Below, piece by piece: positions 10,027 through 24,605 of a DNA stretch of 38,709 nt. Every line of letters starts with the position of its first letter. Within the stretch, counting starts at the first letter, position 1. The position numbers and the translations under genes were made by a program. The notes under the pieces are model-generated. The model was not told the origin of the DNA and did not search any database. It saw nothing but the letters and a program-made list of their open reading frames with translations. Origin of the DNA: Mesaphorura yosii (lineage: Eukaryota; Arthropoda; Collembola; Poduromorpha; Tullbergiidae); assembly GCA_009869945.1 (NCBI GenBank), contig WIXG01000562.1, forward strand, positions 1-38,709, written 5' to 3'.

Positions 10027-12456
10027 TCAGTGCCAAATATTTCTTTGCGTACACACAATTTTCTTGACTTGCCTTTCTGGTTTTGACGAGGTAGGGCTAC
10101 TTGAGCGAGGAATTTCTATGAGATCAAGATCAGACTTGGTTCGATCCGTGAGATATGGTGAAGCTGAATTCCTGCGTTTGCGTTTTTGTTCGGGCGTGGG
10201 AGTTGCTCTTTTCGTTGGCGTATTTGGAACGAATGTCACGGCAGGATTCTTATGCTGGAATTGAGTTTGGCATTATTATTCTGTTAATACACTAGGAAGA
10301 TAGTCAAATATCTAACCTTTCGAATCAGCTTGAAGTAGGTATTGTACTCAGGTGACTTTGTGACCAGATAACGCAACGGAGTGCCAGATTCTCTTGCTTT
10401 GTTGATATAATAAGAAATTTCATCGAAATCTGAAGAGTTTTGGAAATTTGGGTTGTGTTTCAGCATAATCAAGTATGGCAGTCGGGCGTCTTGAACGCAG
10501 TAACTCGCCAGCTTCTTTCTGGTGGTGGGTCCCGTATTTTGTAGCTCGATTATCTCCGTGTACGAAATATCTTCTTTCTTCTCACTCGATTTCAAGTACC
10601 TCTTCGCCACATCGCGGAGTCGGCACCGTCCTGGATTTGTGTTATGGCGTGTGACTAAAATCATTACGTCAAAGACAATGCGCCCTGCGACGCTTATCGC
10701 TTTCTCGTCATACTTTATAGCTTTCTTGGATTCATTTTTGATGGCTCGTGCAGTACACTCACTTGTCTTGATGCGCCCAAAGAATCTGAAAAAGTAAACA
10801 ATGGTTGATGTAATGAGATCAGCCCAGGGCCACATCTGGCCAGTATGGAAGTGCTTACGGCAGTTTGTTAGCTTTAATAACGTTTGCCCGATCCAACAAA
10901 TAGGGAATGTCAAATCTCTTGATATTGAATCCCATCAGAATGTCTGGATCCGTCGCAGTCACGAAAAAACTCCAGACATCCAACATTTCAATCTCCTTCT
11001 CGAATGAGAACACGTGTGTATCCTCCCATTCATCACAACTGCCCAACATGAAGATGAACTTTTCCATTGCAGGATTCGCGTTCGTATCTTTTGTCCGCGA
11101 TAGTGGCAAGTCGTTGTGATATGTTGTTAAAATCGCCCCGATCTGCAAAACTTGCTCGTTTCCGTTCCGTGGGAAGTTGAACAACGGAGGTCTCGTCATG
11201 CATTCAATGTCAAAGGATAGAATTCGAAGTGGAGGAATTGTATTTGATTGGATTGATGCGGGCCCAATGCTTTGGTGGTAAGCATCCACCTCAATTTGGC
11301 AGTGGCTTAATTCTGCAGAATAAAAGTTGACACTATTCGATCGAAATGCAATAATCAAGAACCTTGAAGAATCTAACTTGAATTTGGCTGACGCGGAAAG
11401 TATTTTCCAGAAGGAATTTCCAGCCACGAACACCCGCACAAGTCCATGTCTGTCATGAATCTAATGTTATGGTTAATGGATCCTTCGAATGTTAGATACT
11501 GACATGGCTGGCCATCAACAACGGGCAAAGAGATCAACTGCTTCTGAAGTACTTTCACCGCTGTCCACACAAATCTAAACAAATGCACCAGAATCATAAC
11601 TGTATTTCTAAAATGTAAGCACTGGTTTCTCACTTCGGCATGCGGCAACAAACTTTAAGTATTTTCTTGGGCTGCTCGCCTGCTTTTCCGTTTTTGTCAC
11701 ACGGCTGGGTGCTGCGCGTCGGGCTGCAGGTTTCTTGAGCAGTGGGCGTGAGATGACCGACTTTGGAATAATTTTGAGCTTGATGAAACTCGTAAATATT
11801 CACATCTGCCGTGTTCAACACAACAATCTCCAGTACAGGTGGACAATTGTGCACAATGTAATGAAAAGGAACCACAGTGCCCAGTCTATTCTTTATGTGG
11901 TTAATAATTTCGATGTTCAAGGCCTCATGTAACTGCTTGATTGCGTCTGGCTCAAAAGCGGACGCATGTGACGGCAGTGCGTAGAAATACGGGACGAATC
12001 CGAATGCATTCACGAGCACACTTTGACCTTCCTCCGTCACTCCGTAGAGCCTTTAAAATCCGTGATGTGAGAAAATGATTAATTTGTAACCCAGACTTCC
12101 TTCCACGTAAAATGGCAACTAGCCTGTTATTTATGGTACCTGTTGTATGACTGTTCTCTTTGAGATCTCAGACTTTGTGGCAGAATTGAGAATACCAAAG
12201 GGTCCACCTTTGCGGTTGAGATAATGCTACAGTCAGAATCCAGCAGCATGAACTTCAGTGGCTTCGTTACATTCAACTGGATTTCTTCCTGCCTAGCCCA
12301 TTTTTGGAAAATCTGCTTGTACTTCAAATATCCAGGGTACAAGGCGGCGGTGATCGAGCCTTGAAATGCCTCAGAATTGGCCTCGTCAAGATCTTCCTGG
12401 GATGTGTCTGATTCATCGTCATCCTGTGAAATGTTGAATGTCTCCATTTGATCCAT
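10027..12456 (-). CDS. DNA polymerase delta-like protein reduced to N-terminal and 3'-5' exonuclease domains
   Basis: Six exons, 5' to 3': 12140-12456, 11634-12050, 11378-11574, 10859-11312, 10317-10785, 10027-10254; 693 aa, phases all agree. After an acidic start, residues of the Pol delta N-terminal domain follow (LYGVTEEGQSVLVNAFGFVP; DMDLCGCSWLEIPSGKY). The DnaQ-like exonuclease has Exo I SFDIEC (Asp345, Glu347), Exo II GFNIKRFDIPYL (Asn440, Asp445) and Exo III YCVQDARLP (Tyr557, Asp561), so all catalytic acidic residues are present. Similarity to POLD1 runs to GTPLRYLVTKSPEYNTYFKL (about residues 596-615), just before the polymerase domain. A 75-residue tail then begins (HKNPAVTFVPNTPTKR), with a basic nuclear-localisation-like EQKRKRRNS, and the protein stops. 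No palm, fingers, thumb or C-terminal Cys motifs follow in the 370 bp before CEP162. It may be an active nuclease working apart from a polymerase, or a decaying partial duplicate; intact motifs and splicing favour the first. The start could also be an upstream in-frame ATG (12594). Confidence 0.88.
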
Positions 12457-13349
12457 CTTCCAAATGCTGATAGAAACGCTTAGTGTAATAATTGAAAGAA
12501 AAGGAACGTTAAGATGAAAGGTAGAAATCTTTTGCTGTCGCTTTTTGCCGTGAACGAAAACGACTTTGATTGTATTTTTTAGGATATTTTGCACAATTCG
12601 CGTTTAAAAAGGCAGCGAAATCGAATTCGGCCCATTCCATTCGCCAGTTCCGTGGATGAATGTAAAATCCTTGCGAGTGAAACTGTGGTCAGTGGGTTGG
12701 ATACCATTTACATTTTACGCATTCTTGAAACTTGAGCTTGAGCTACCATCCCAAGTCAATTTTTCTGTCTCAAGCGTGAATCTCAGAGAATGAAAGATTT
12801 TACGACACGATAATTTAAGACAGTAGCGGACAAAGACGTGGAAAACAACCTGAAATGCCAAAAAGACCAGAATTGTGTTCAATAAAGTTTTGGCAACAAT
12901 TTTAATGCCCGATTGTCAGTTGCAAGCGCGCACGGGCGTTATGAGACAATTATGAATTACAACGAATAAAAAGCCTTCTGTGGGGTGTCCGTTTCACGAT
13001 TCCCAGCTTGCATATTGTCAAACTCGAGCCTTGCTAACATTTGAATTCTACGTTTATTTGAACGGAACGGTAGTCGACTATTTGATCTACTGGGAAATAT
13101 TTTAGCAATTTTTTCAACCGTAATTAAAATTGAAAGAATTGAAGCCATTATGAATTGTCGGTGAAACGTCAACACTTCACCGTTTAAGTGCTGACAATGT
13201 ACATTCGTGCAATAAGTATTAAGAGCATTGTTGACTTTTGGTTCAATCAGTGTCCGCTGATTACTTCTTAGCACCAAAACATCAGCGAGTTCCCTTTCCG
13301 GTTCGATTTAGTGACTGTACTGTGATATTTTTAATACGTGAATGACGTA
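12457..13349. promoter_or_regulatory. Divergent intergenic region between Pol delta-like gene and DDX46
   Basis: About 0.9 kb separates the two start codons, which face away from each other. No exon with splice support was seen; the minus-strand frame at 12957-13277 resembles nothing. Both promoters and 5'UTRs must lie here. No TATA box or other element could be assigned. Confidence 0.45.
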
Positions 13350-17435
<4,086 letters not shown>

Positions 17436-18040
17436 TAGTACACCTTCACACAGTGCATTGAACAATTTAACTGAGCATCCTAACCTAATTTTCGTAATAA
17501 TAATGCTGTATCTAGTGTTAATTGTCGTTAGTTTACTGTACGAATACTTCATTTGGATAATTTTAGCTCGTTCAAGGCAAAATTTACATCTTGTGCGTTG
17601 TGTCGACAGGTTTGCAAAGTTATTTGCAGAAAACCATATGAAACATTGGAATAAAATGTAAGCATGTGCACTACCAGGATCACCTCAAGGATGTAACCAA
17701 TGATAGCGTGATTTAACTGCATTATGCGACAATAAACATGGAACATACAACACGCACTAAAAGCCTTTCTGTTTTAACTGCGATTGCAATTAAAACGACA
17801 GTAGAAGGGTACAACCCGAAAATCACTTCCTTTGTGCAACAGGCTTTCGACAAAGGCAGCAGCAGACAAGAAAACGCTCTGAATTTTGAAACCCGCATCT
17901 TGCAGAAGTAGAAACTCTGCGACACTCGCTTAAGTTTAATACTGCTGATTTTGCGTGATTAATCGGTTGCTGGTGTGAATTTACTGTCTTACTGTTGTAA
18001 GCAAGAATATTTACCCCATCAGCAGCAGTAATCGACCATT
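17436..18040. other. Intergenic region between DDX46 and CSTF2
   Basis: About 600 bp holding the DDX46 3'UTR, a poly(A) signal at 17731-17736 and then the CSTF2 promoter and 5'UTR. The open frames here (17458-17661 plus, 17549-17925 minus) show no family resemblance. Confidence 0.5.
17731..17736 (+). terminator. Poly(A) signal, DDX46
   Basis: AATAAA about 300 bases after the DDX46 stop codon, the first exact hexamer downstream that I found on the plus strand. It precedes the CSTF2 start by about 300 bases. Confidence 0.55.
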
Positions 18041-20065
18041 ATGGCTTCAGAAAGCCTTATCGACCGGCCGCTTCGGTCCGTCTTCAGTAAGTCCTTTCCC
18101 CTTTTTCAAGTACATACCTCATTAATGAAATTGAGTCTACTAGTGTTCATGCCTTCTTGTCAGAGAAATTAAGATTGTCATCCTTTTGCAGTTGGAAACA
18201 TTCCGTACGAGGTGACTGAAGAAAAATTGAAGGAGATATTCAGCGAAGTTGGGCCGGTGGTCAGCATGAAGTTGGTTTACGATCGTGACACAGGCAAGCC
18301 GAAGGGTTACGGATTCTGCGAATACAAAGATGTGGAAACAGCGATGAGTGCTATGAGAAACTTGAATGGATATGAAATTAATGGAAGAGTGCTTCGAGTG
18401 GACAACGCAGGAGCCGAAAGGCATCGATTGGCTGAAGTTGGAGGAGGTGGCGGCGAAAGAGACCGACATCAAAGTACGAACGACTTCGACGCATTTGCTT
18501 TCGTGCTATCTAATGAAGCTGGTTTTAATTCATTTTAATGATGCTATCAGATGTTCCGAGGCAAAGGCAACAAATACAGGAGGATGGGCACGATGCACAC
18601 TTTTCGAATTCGAGGGATCGGGATCATGAGCCACCTCCTGCGCCTGAAAAAGCACCGGAAGTCATTGGCAGAGCAGTCGCCTCATTACCTCCAGAACAGA
18701 TGTTTGAGCTCATGAAGCAAATGAAAATGTGCATCCAAAATAACCCAAGCGAGGCACGCACAATGCTGCTACAAAATCCCCAGTTGGCTTATGCACTTCT
18801 TCAGGCCCAAGTTGTGATGAAGATAATTGATCCTCCTATGGCTTTGGTAAGGGAGTTGCCGCATTCTTTATTCCTTCGCTAGTATTATTAGCATTGGTTG
18901 TAATCAAGTATACCATATTTCCTTACATTAGGCCATGTTGCATAAGGACAATTCAGTGCCAGTAGGTTCACTGATGCCAGAGGGGCAAGCCGGAGCAATG
19001 ATGATGGCCGCTAACAATCCGATGGGATTTGGTACAATGGCACCACCAACGGAGAACCCATGGATTGTTGCAGGTAAAACAAAACCTCCAGACTTCAGAG
19101 TTTCATTGCTATTTTTAGAAATCATTCGTTTCGTGTACCGTAATCTTCCTTTACTATAGGAGCAAACGCTGGCGTGCCACTTATGCCGTTGAATCCTCCT
19201 GGACCATTCGCTTCTGCTCCAAGTCAAAACACATCGCAAGCTGGGGACATGGTATACAAAAAATAACAGAATTTGTTCTAGATTAACTGAAAATTAGAGC
19301 ACAGATGAATTTTTTCCATGCACCATTTTTAGGATTTCAGATCAATAGACCCTCGTATGCGGAGTCAACAAGCCGGGCATCAGGATCTGGATCTGTAAGT
19401 TTTTAATAGAACCAATCCTTGCGCTCTTATAAAACAAGATAAGAGTAACCTATCCAATTACAAACGTTTATTCAGGCGTGATCCACGTGCTGCCTCTGAC
19501 CGATTTGGAATAGACCCACGACAGCAGCGGAACGAAATGAGAGACAGAGACATGAGAGGCGACCGTGATCTGCGTGGTGACAGAGACTTACGAGATCGTG
19601 ACCACCGAGAAATCAGTGATCCTAGATCTCGAAATCTTCCCTCCGACCCAAGACAGCGACAGCGCGAGAGGGATCGCGAGCGAGAGGCTGCAGCGACAGC
19701 ACAAATGCAAAGTCAAGCATCCAAAGTCGCTAGCGCAATTCCAAGTAGGTTAATCCGGTCAAGTCCACTCCGTGCCGGAAGTAGCAAGAAAACCATCTTC
19801 GTTACAGTAATGATTTTGCTTAAAATGCTTGCAGACATGGCTGGCTTTGGGGCTGGAGCAACAGATGCCGAGAAGGCAGCTCTCATCATGCAAGTCCTAC
19901 AGCTGTCGGATGAACAAATGTAAGATAACCAAAGGAAAGGACGCCACAAAATTCAGCAATTTCTCATTTTGGTTTGATTTTTCTTTCAGAGCAATTCTTC
20001 CGGCAGAACAGCGGCAGAGTATCCTTGTGCTGAAGGAGCAAATTGCGAAGTCTACTCAACGCTAG
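18041..20065 (+). CDS. CSTF2: Cleavage stimulation factor subunit 2 (CstF-64)
   Basis: CstF-64 binds the GU-rich element downstream of poly(A) signals and, with CstF-77 and CstF-50, directs pre-mRNA 3'-end cleavage. Nine exons: 18041-18086, 18192-18473, 18551-18846, 18932-19073, 19160-19251, 19333-19394, 19476-19744, 19835-19919, 19990-20065; 449 aa. The N-terminal RRM has RNP2 (VFIGNI, split by intron 1) and RNP1 (KGYGFCEY). The hinge domain that binds CstF-77/symplekin follows ([19 protein letters not shown]). The central part holds a run of Arg/Asp-rich repeats ([20 protein letters not shown], 19549-19612), where vertebrate CstF-64 has MEARA repeats. The C-terminal three-helix domain that binds PCF11 is intact ([36 protein letters not shown]). 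The start at 18041 follows from the conserved distance to the RRM. Confidence 0.96.
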
Positions 20066-21035
20066 ATCAACAGAAAATCATTGGGATAGAAGTGAACTTT
20101 TTCGTTTTTACCCTTTGGAAAGGAATAGACTTTATTTTAGACAAACATTTTTGACAAGTTTTCTATTACTGCACACTTATGTCAAAGTTTATGAAGGGCC
20201 AAGGACCTGGTAAATTCGATCGTTTGGTGGAACCCCTTTTGATCAAATAAACCTGTTACACAGTTCCCACCACACGGAGATAGTGAACACGCAGATCTCT
20301 AATGGCATTTTAATTACTTAGCCTATGATAACAAAGATTGTATGCATTCGCCAAACGAATTACGATAAGACAAAGAAGATTGTCTGGGCTGGCAATTGCA
20401 TAATATTGATTTTGACATCTCAATAAAAATGTGTCATAATGAAAGCAAATAATTCCTGGAAACACGCAACTCTTTACATAACAAAGGATCTTCGACACAA
20501 AACGTAGAAATCGCAAATCACATTGTTGGCACTTGTATTCTCTTTTCGCGAGGAATTCCTTCACACTACTCGACATCAAATGACGATTTAGAGTTGACAC
20601 TCTTGACACGTAATAAAACACTCGTCTCCAGACGAACTCTACGAGAAGATTGAAACGAGATTGGAGTTTGAGCCAAGAAAAGAAGAGGTTCGTGACTGGC
20701 ATACGCAAGAGTCAAGCAGCCGAGGAGAAGCACGAGTCGATTCACATAAAATAGGGAAAATTTTTAGCCTGGAGGAAGAGATTAACATGTGAGTAATCCC
20801 CTGCTCCTGGCCTATTTCTTTCCACATGAAATGAAAGAGTTTTTTGGGATAGGCCAAACCATCATGCGGCTCCTTTTGAGTTTACAGCTTGTACAATATT
20901 AAAATGCATGGATAATGGGACAAACTCATTTTACCGCTCACTGAATGCTCAAACAAGTTCAAGCTCCAGAGCTCCTACTGGCACGACGGTATTCTTCATT
21001 CTTCACAACTTCGTTATCGAGAATACAAACACAAA
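20066..21035. other. Intergenic region after CSTF2
   Basis: CSTF2 3'UTR with AATAAA at 20246-20251, then sequence with no supported gene. On the minus strand around 20590-20760 a frame reads like a secretory signal (VNRLVLLLGCLTLAYA), but it lacks a usable ATG or spliced start and is not annotated as a gene. Confidence 0.45.
20246..20251 (+). terminator. Poly(A) signal, CSTF2
   Basis: AATAAA 180 bases after the CSTF2 stop codon, followed within about 10 bases by a short TG-containing stretch. Position is typical. Confidence 0.6.
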
Positions 21036-21714
21036 ATGTTGATCTTCTCACTAACCCTCGTCTACTTTTTCGTCGCGATCCAAGGCGCCGCCGACGCCGA
21101 CGTGCTGCGCACCAGAAGTTCTCCAGTAATAGGTGTGAGAAAACCACGGAATCTTGACATCCCCCGTCTGATTGATCCAGTACAACAATCGAGTTTGGCT
21201 GGAGACGAGACGATTGATGATCAACTACGAAGAACAAAATCAGTGTTCAGTGTTCCTGTCAGAACGTCGGCAGGAAGTGCTTCTGACTGCCCCCAAGGCA
21301 CACGACGAATTACTGAAAATGGTCCCTGTCTCACAGAGGCACCAATCATCAAAAGCTCGGGTGACAAATTCTTGGTTGACTATCTTCGGAAATTTTATTC
21401 ACCCATTCACACGCGGCCACATCACAGAAAACGGAGGCCGATGACGACGACGAGTACCACTACAACGACAACGGCACGTCCTCTTGAATTGGGTAAGCTC
21501 CAAATCCAAGTTACCAACTCATTTAGGTCTCAGCATGAATCTTATTCCGAACGCTTTGATTTGCTATTCAAAAGTGACAGTTCCCATGTACATTACTGGA
21601 AATCTTGGGCATGAGTCCGACAAGCCGGGCGATGATACTTTGACGATTGCGGGACCCGAAGCCGAATTAGTCAGCAGTCCAGCAGTGAATGGTACTCTTA
21701 CGATTGTGTTGTGA
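21036..21714 (+). CDS. Small secreted protein of unknown function
   Basis: Not recognised. Two exons, 21036-21492 and 21575-21714, give 198 aa. The start (AAAATG) opens a clear signal peptide, MLIFSLTLVYFFVAIQGAAD. A region rich in Arg/Ser/Pro follows, with two cysteines in a CPQGTRRITENGPC motif, then a basic stretch (HHRKRRPM) that could be a processing site and a run of Thr (TTTSTTTTTTARP) that may be O-glycosylated. The second exon encodes VTVPMYITGNLGHESD and an acidic end. The splice is uncertain: an acceptor at 21526 would give a 34-bp intron, too short to be likely, and without splicing the frame ends at 21614. Poly(A) signals at 21866 and 21881 support a separate gene rather than a first exon of the next one. 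It is probably extracellular. Confidence 0.6.
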
Positions 21715-22272
21715 ATGGTTAAGTTGAATCATGTGATTAAGTTTTTGTAATATAGAAATTTAACGCGGCCGTGTGCATCCTAGTTGAGAGTAAGAAAGTA
21801 AGAATATTTATATTGGTTCTCGAGTTCTCGACTATAATTTTATAAGTGAATATGTTTATTGCCCAAATAAAATATGTTTGAATAAATGCAATATAATACT
21901 GTAATATGCTCGTTTTCAATCTATCTGCTCATTCAATTAACGCTCCCTTTCAATTGTCGCCAAAATCTCCGTGGTATTGGCGAACAACCCCATTCCTCGG
22001 ACCCAATTGCAATGACTTGGTGGGATGGTCAGGCATCCGGGCTGCTGAACTCCTGGCTCGGCTGGGATTTCCTTAGGAATTGAAATGCTATAAGTATGAA
22101 TCAACAATTTTCTGGGGCTCAGCCCAAGACTGACTTGTTGGTTCGGTTGGACTGGGTTGCAGATTTGAATAGCATGGAAATCTTCATCAGAGATTGCGAT
22201 TAACTCATTGAACTTCCAAATTCGCAGAGTTCCATGTACCCTTGAATGATTTTAAAGACTTGGAATTCTGCA
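21715..22272. other. Intergenic region with 3'UTR of the secreted-protein gene
   Basis: Contains AATAAA at 21866-21871 and again at 21881-21886. The frame at 21886-22083 has no splice partner in phase with either neighbour. The start of the next gene lies at its right edge. Confidence 0.4.
21866..21871 (+). terminator. Poly(A) signal, secreted-protein gene
   Basis: AATAAA about 150 bases after the stop at 21714; a second copy lies 15 bases further on. Their presence argues that this gene ends before the Nup98-like gene. Confidence 0.5.
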
Positions 22273-24363
22273 ATGGCTGGCTCCCGACGACGAAAACATC
22301 ACGATCGCGCTCGTGAAAATGTGGTAGACGTTGATTAGTAAAATTCTTATGGCTATAATTCAAATCATTCTCTAAGACTCTTGCTTCACTATTTCTTTTC
22401 ATATTCCCAGCCAAGCGCCAGCCCTGGAGCCCAAGGCTTCGTATTTTCAAATTCCCCAGTCATCTCAACCAATTTCACGGAGTCGACTTCAGCGCTGGCA
22501 CCGTCAGGCGTTGCCGCTCCCATTCATCCGATAGCTACTGCTGCACTGACAATATTGCCACAGGGACAGACCGTCGCCGCCTTCCTATCTGGGCCGCAAG
22601 CTACTACACCGGATCCATCCCAACTCCCACAAATGATTGTGCAGGTGGGAGCAATCACGTATACGCCTCCACCAACTGTCACAACGCCATCAGGACTTAA
22701 ATCGGTCTCCATACTTCGTCCAGCTCCTGGACCCTGGTTCAGCTTCTACATCGAGCCCAGTTCGTACTCTTTTTCATACGTCTCAGGTAACTTGGGCACT
22801 TATGTCTCATAAATTCATTGGACATTACATTCAAGATTACCTTCTGTTTCATTATACCGATGTTTGGTCATCAATTTTGATACAGATGCGGATTCTTACT
22901 CGGGTCCCGAGTCAAATCATGTGTACTACGTTCCCGTGCCACCAAAACCAAATCAGGAAACCAGTCTACCACCACCACGTATCATGATGAACCAGGAATC
23001 AATTCCTGTGTCATTGTTCCACAGCTTTCCTCACCTTCCCGCCTCGGTACTGTGGTGCGCTGACCGTCAATACATCTATAATTCTTTTAATTATTTGCTA
23101 AATCTCTTAATTCATGTGCGCACAGCCTGAACTACTGGCAAGATACGAACGAGCCAGGCACAAATTGACTGAGTCAATTAAAAACGATCAACTGAAGCAA
23201 CGTGCAGAGGAAGAAAACAGATCAAACTTATCACACAAATCCGGAGTACGAAGTTACGAGACGCCAAACGCCGAAGCGTATGAACGCATTGTCGAGAATC
23301 ACGTTGCCAGACTGCAGGAGCACTTCAGAGCTAAATTGTGGCAAACGTGTACCCAGGAAGCAACAAATGCACTGCTCACAGGCGGAGATAGAAGTGGAAA
23401 ACCTCAATTTGTACTCTGTGGTCTGGAAAAGCTTGCGATTGTCGACCCGGACGCAAGGCAAAGAGTTTTGAGACATCGAAGTCTCGTCAGCTCAATGGTG
23501 GGAATGAGAAATGACAGTGCAATGAGACCGACCGATATCTTTGATGAATTTCCATTTCAGGATGAAAGAATGGTTCGTGATGCCAAGGTGCTGATGGGTC
23601 AAGAATTCCGGCCAAACGAGACGAGACTTCGAAGAAAGACGAGCTGGGCCCAATTAGACAAGTCTGTACTGAAAGAATTGCTAGAGAAGCGTGCCAAATC
23701 CGAAACGCAGTCTCAAAGCGCCACGCCCGCGACAGGTTCGCCCGACTCCGAGCACACGACAGACACAAGTCGAAATCGGTTCAAAGCAGGCGTAATTCTT
23801 AACAGCGGCATTTACTATTGTAAACCATCGCTCTCTCAACTTGATGAACTAACTGATCAAAACACTGGCAGCTGTAGGGTTCGAAACTTTGAAGTAGGGC
23901 ACCAAATTTATGGGAAAATTGTGTTTTCTGATGAAATCAACGTGGTCGGGCTTCACTTGGATAAGATTGGTACGCGTTTAGCTATTCCTACCTCACCATG
24001 CCCGTTTACTCATTTGGTTTTGGACTAATTTAAACTCGCCTCATCGCAGTGAAATTTAGCCTTGGCAAAGTCCAGCTTTATTGCGGAGACCAAAGCCTGC
24101 CGCCATTTGGACGAGAACTGCATCGTCCGTTTATCGCCACTTTGTACAACATTTACCCTCATCTGAAGAACTGTCAGAGAGACGAGCCGCCCGGAGCTGG
24201 AGGCAGGCTACTCAAGCAGGAGAGTATGAAAGCGGCAGAAATGATTGAAAAGTACAAACGTGTGCTGCAACAATCATGCGCCAGATTTGGTGGCGAATTT
24301 CTTGGCTACGATTACAACACGGCAACCTGGACATTTAAGATTCTGCGACTGGACTCGAACTGA
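22273..24363 (+). CDS. Nup98 autopeptidase-domain (APD) protein without FG repeats or cleavage site
   Basis: Five exons, 22273-22323, 22411-22786, 22886-23046, 23126-23969, 24050-24363, give 581 aa with all phases agreeing. Residues about 415-581 match the Nup98 C-terminal APD: AGVILNSGIYYCKPSLSQLD, FEVGHQIYGKIVFSDEINVV, LHLDKIVKFSLGKVQLYC, LPPFGRELHRP and GGEFLGYDYNTATWTFKI. In Nup98 this domain cuts itself at His-Phe/Ser and docks on Nup82/88 or Nup96. Here the strand after WTFK reads ILRLDSN and stops: His, Phe and Ser are replaced and no Nup96 part follows. The N-terminal part is not FG/GLFG; it is Ser/Thr/Pro/Ala-rich (residues 18-140), then charged and helical (RYERARHKLTESIKND; TSWAQLDKSVLKELLEKRA). 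No GLEBS was seen. It may be a nuclear pore or free nuclear protein. The first exon (MAGSRRRKHHDRARENV) is inferred from splice phase only. Confidence 0.82.
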
Positions 24364-24599
24364 AGGGAAGGTGAGTGCGTGTGTTTTTGACCGAAGAATT
24401 CCATTTGTTCTGCTCAATTTTTTCTGTTTGTCAACAGTTCAGATGAATTGAATGTAAGCCAGTCGCCCAAGCTCAAGCAAGCACTGCAGAGTAATGCGAA
24501 AGGAACGCAAATTGTTAAAAATCGAAGGTCAAGCCAGGGCGGACTCTGGTTTTTTGCAATGGCATCATAATCATAATCATATGAGGAAGGCTATCCTCT

Positions 24600-24605
24600 A
24601 ATAAA
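24600..24605 (+). terminator. Poly(A) signal, Nup98-like gene
   Basis: AATAAA about 240 bases after the stop. Between stop and signal, a GTGAGT donor (after 24371) and a pyrimidine-rich acceptor (before 24439) could form a 3'UTR intron. Confidence 0.5.

Noticed and set aside
10027..12456. Idea that the gene is ordinary POLD1 or REV3L
   Set aside because: The polymerase domain is absent within the gene, a stop and poly(A) signal follow, and REV3L normally lacks intact exonuclease motifs.
20590..20760. Minus-strand signal-peptide-like frame (VNRLVLLLGCLTLAYA) followed by about 40 residues
   Set aside because: No ATG in frame; a stop codon directly follows the only nearby acceptor.
21493..21526. 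34-bp intron in the secreted-protein gene
   Set aside because: Too short for reliable splicing; an 82-bp alternative in the same frame exists.
21036..24363. Secreted-protein gene and Nup98-like gene as one transcript
   Set aside because: Splice phases do not agree, poly(A) signals lie between them, and a signal peptide is unlikely on a Nup98-type protein.
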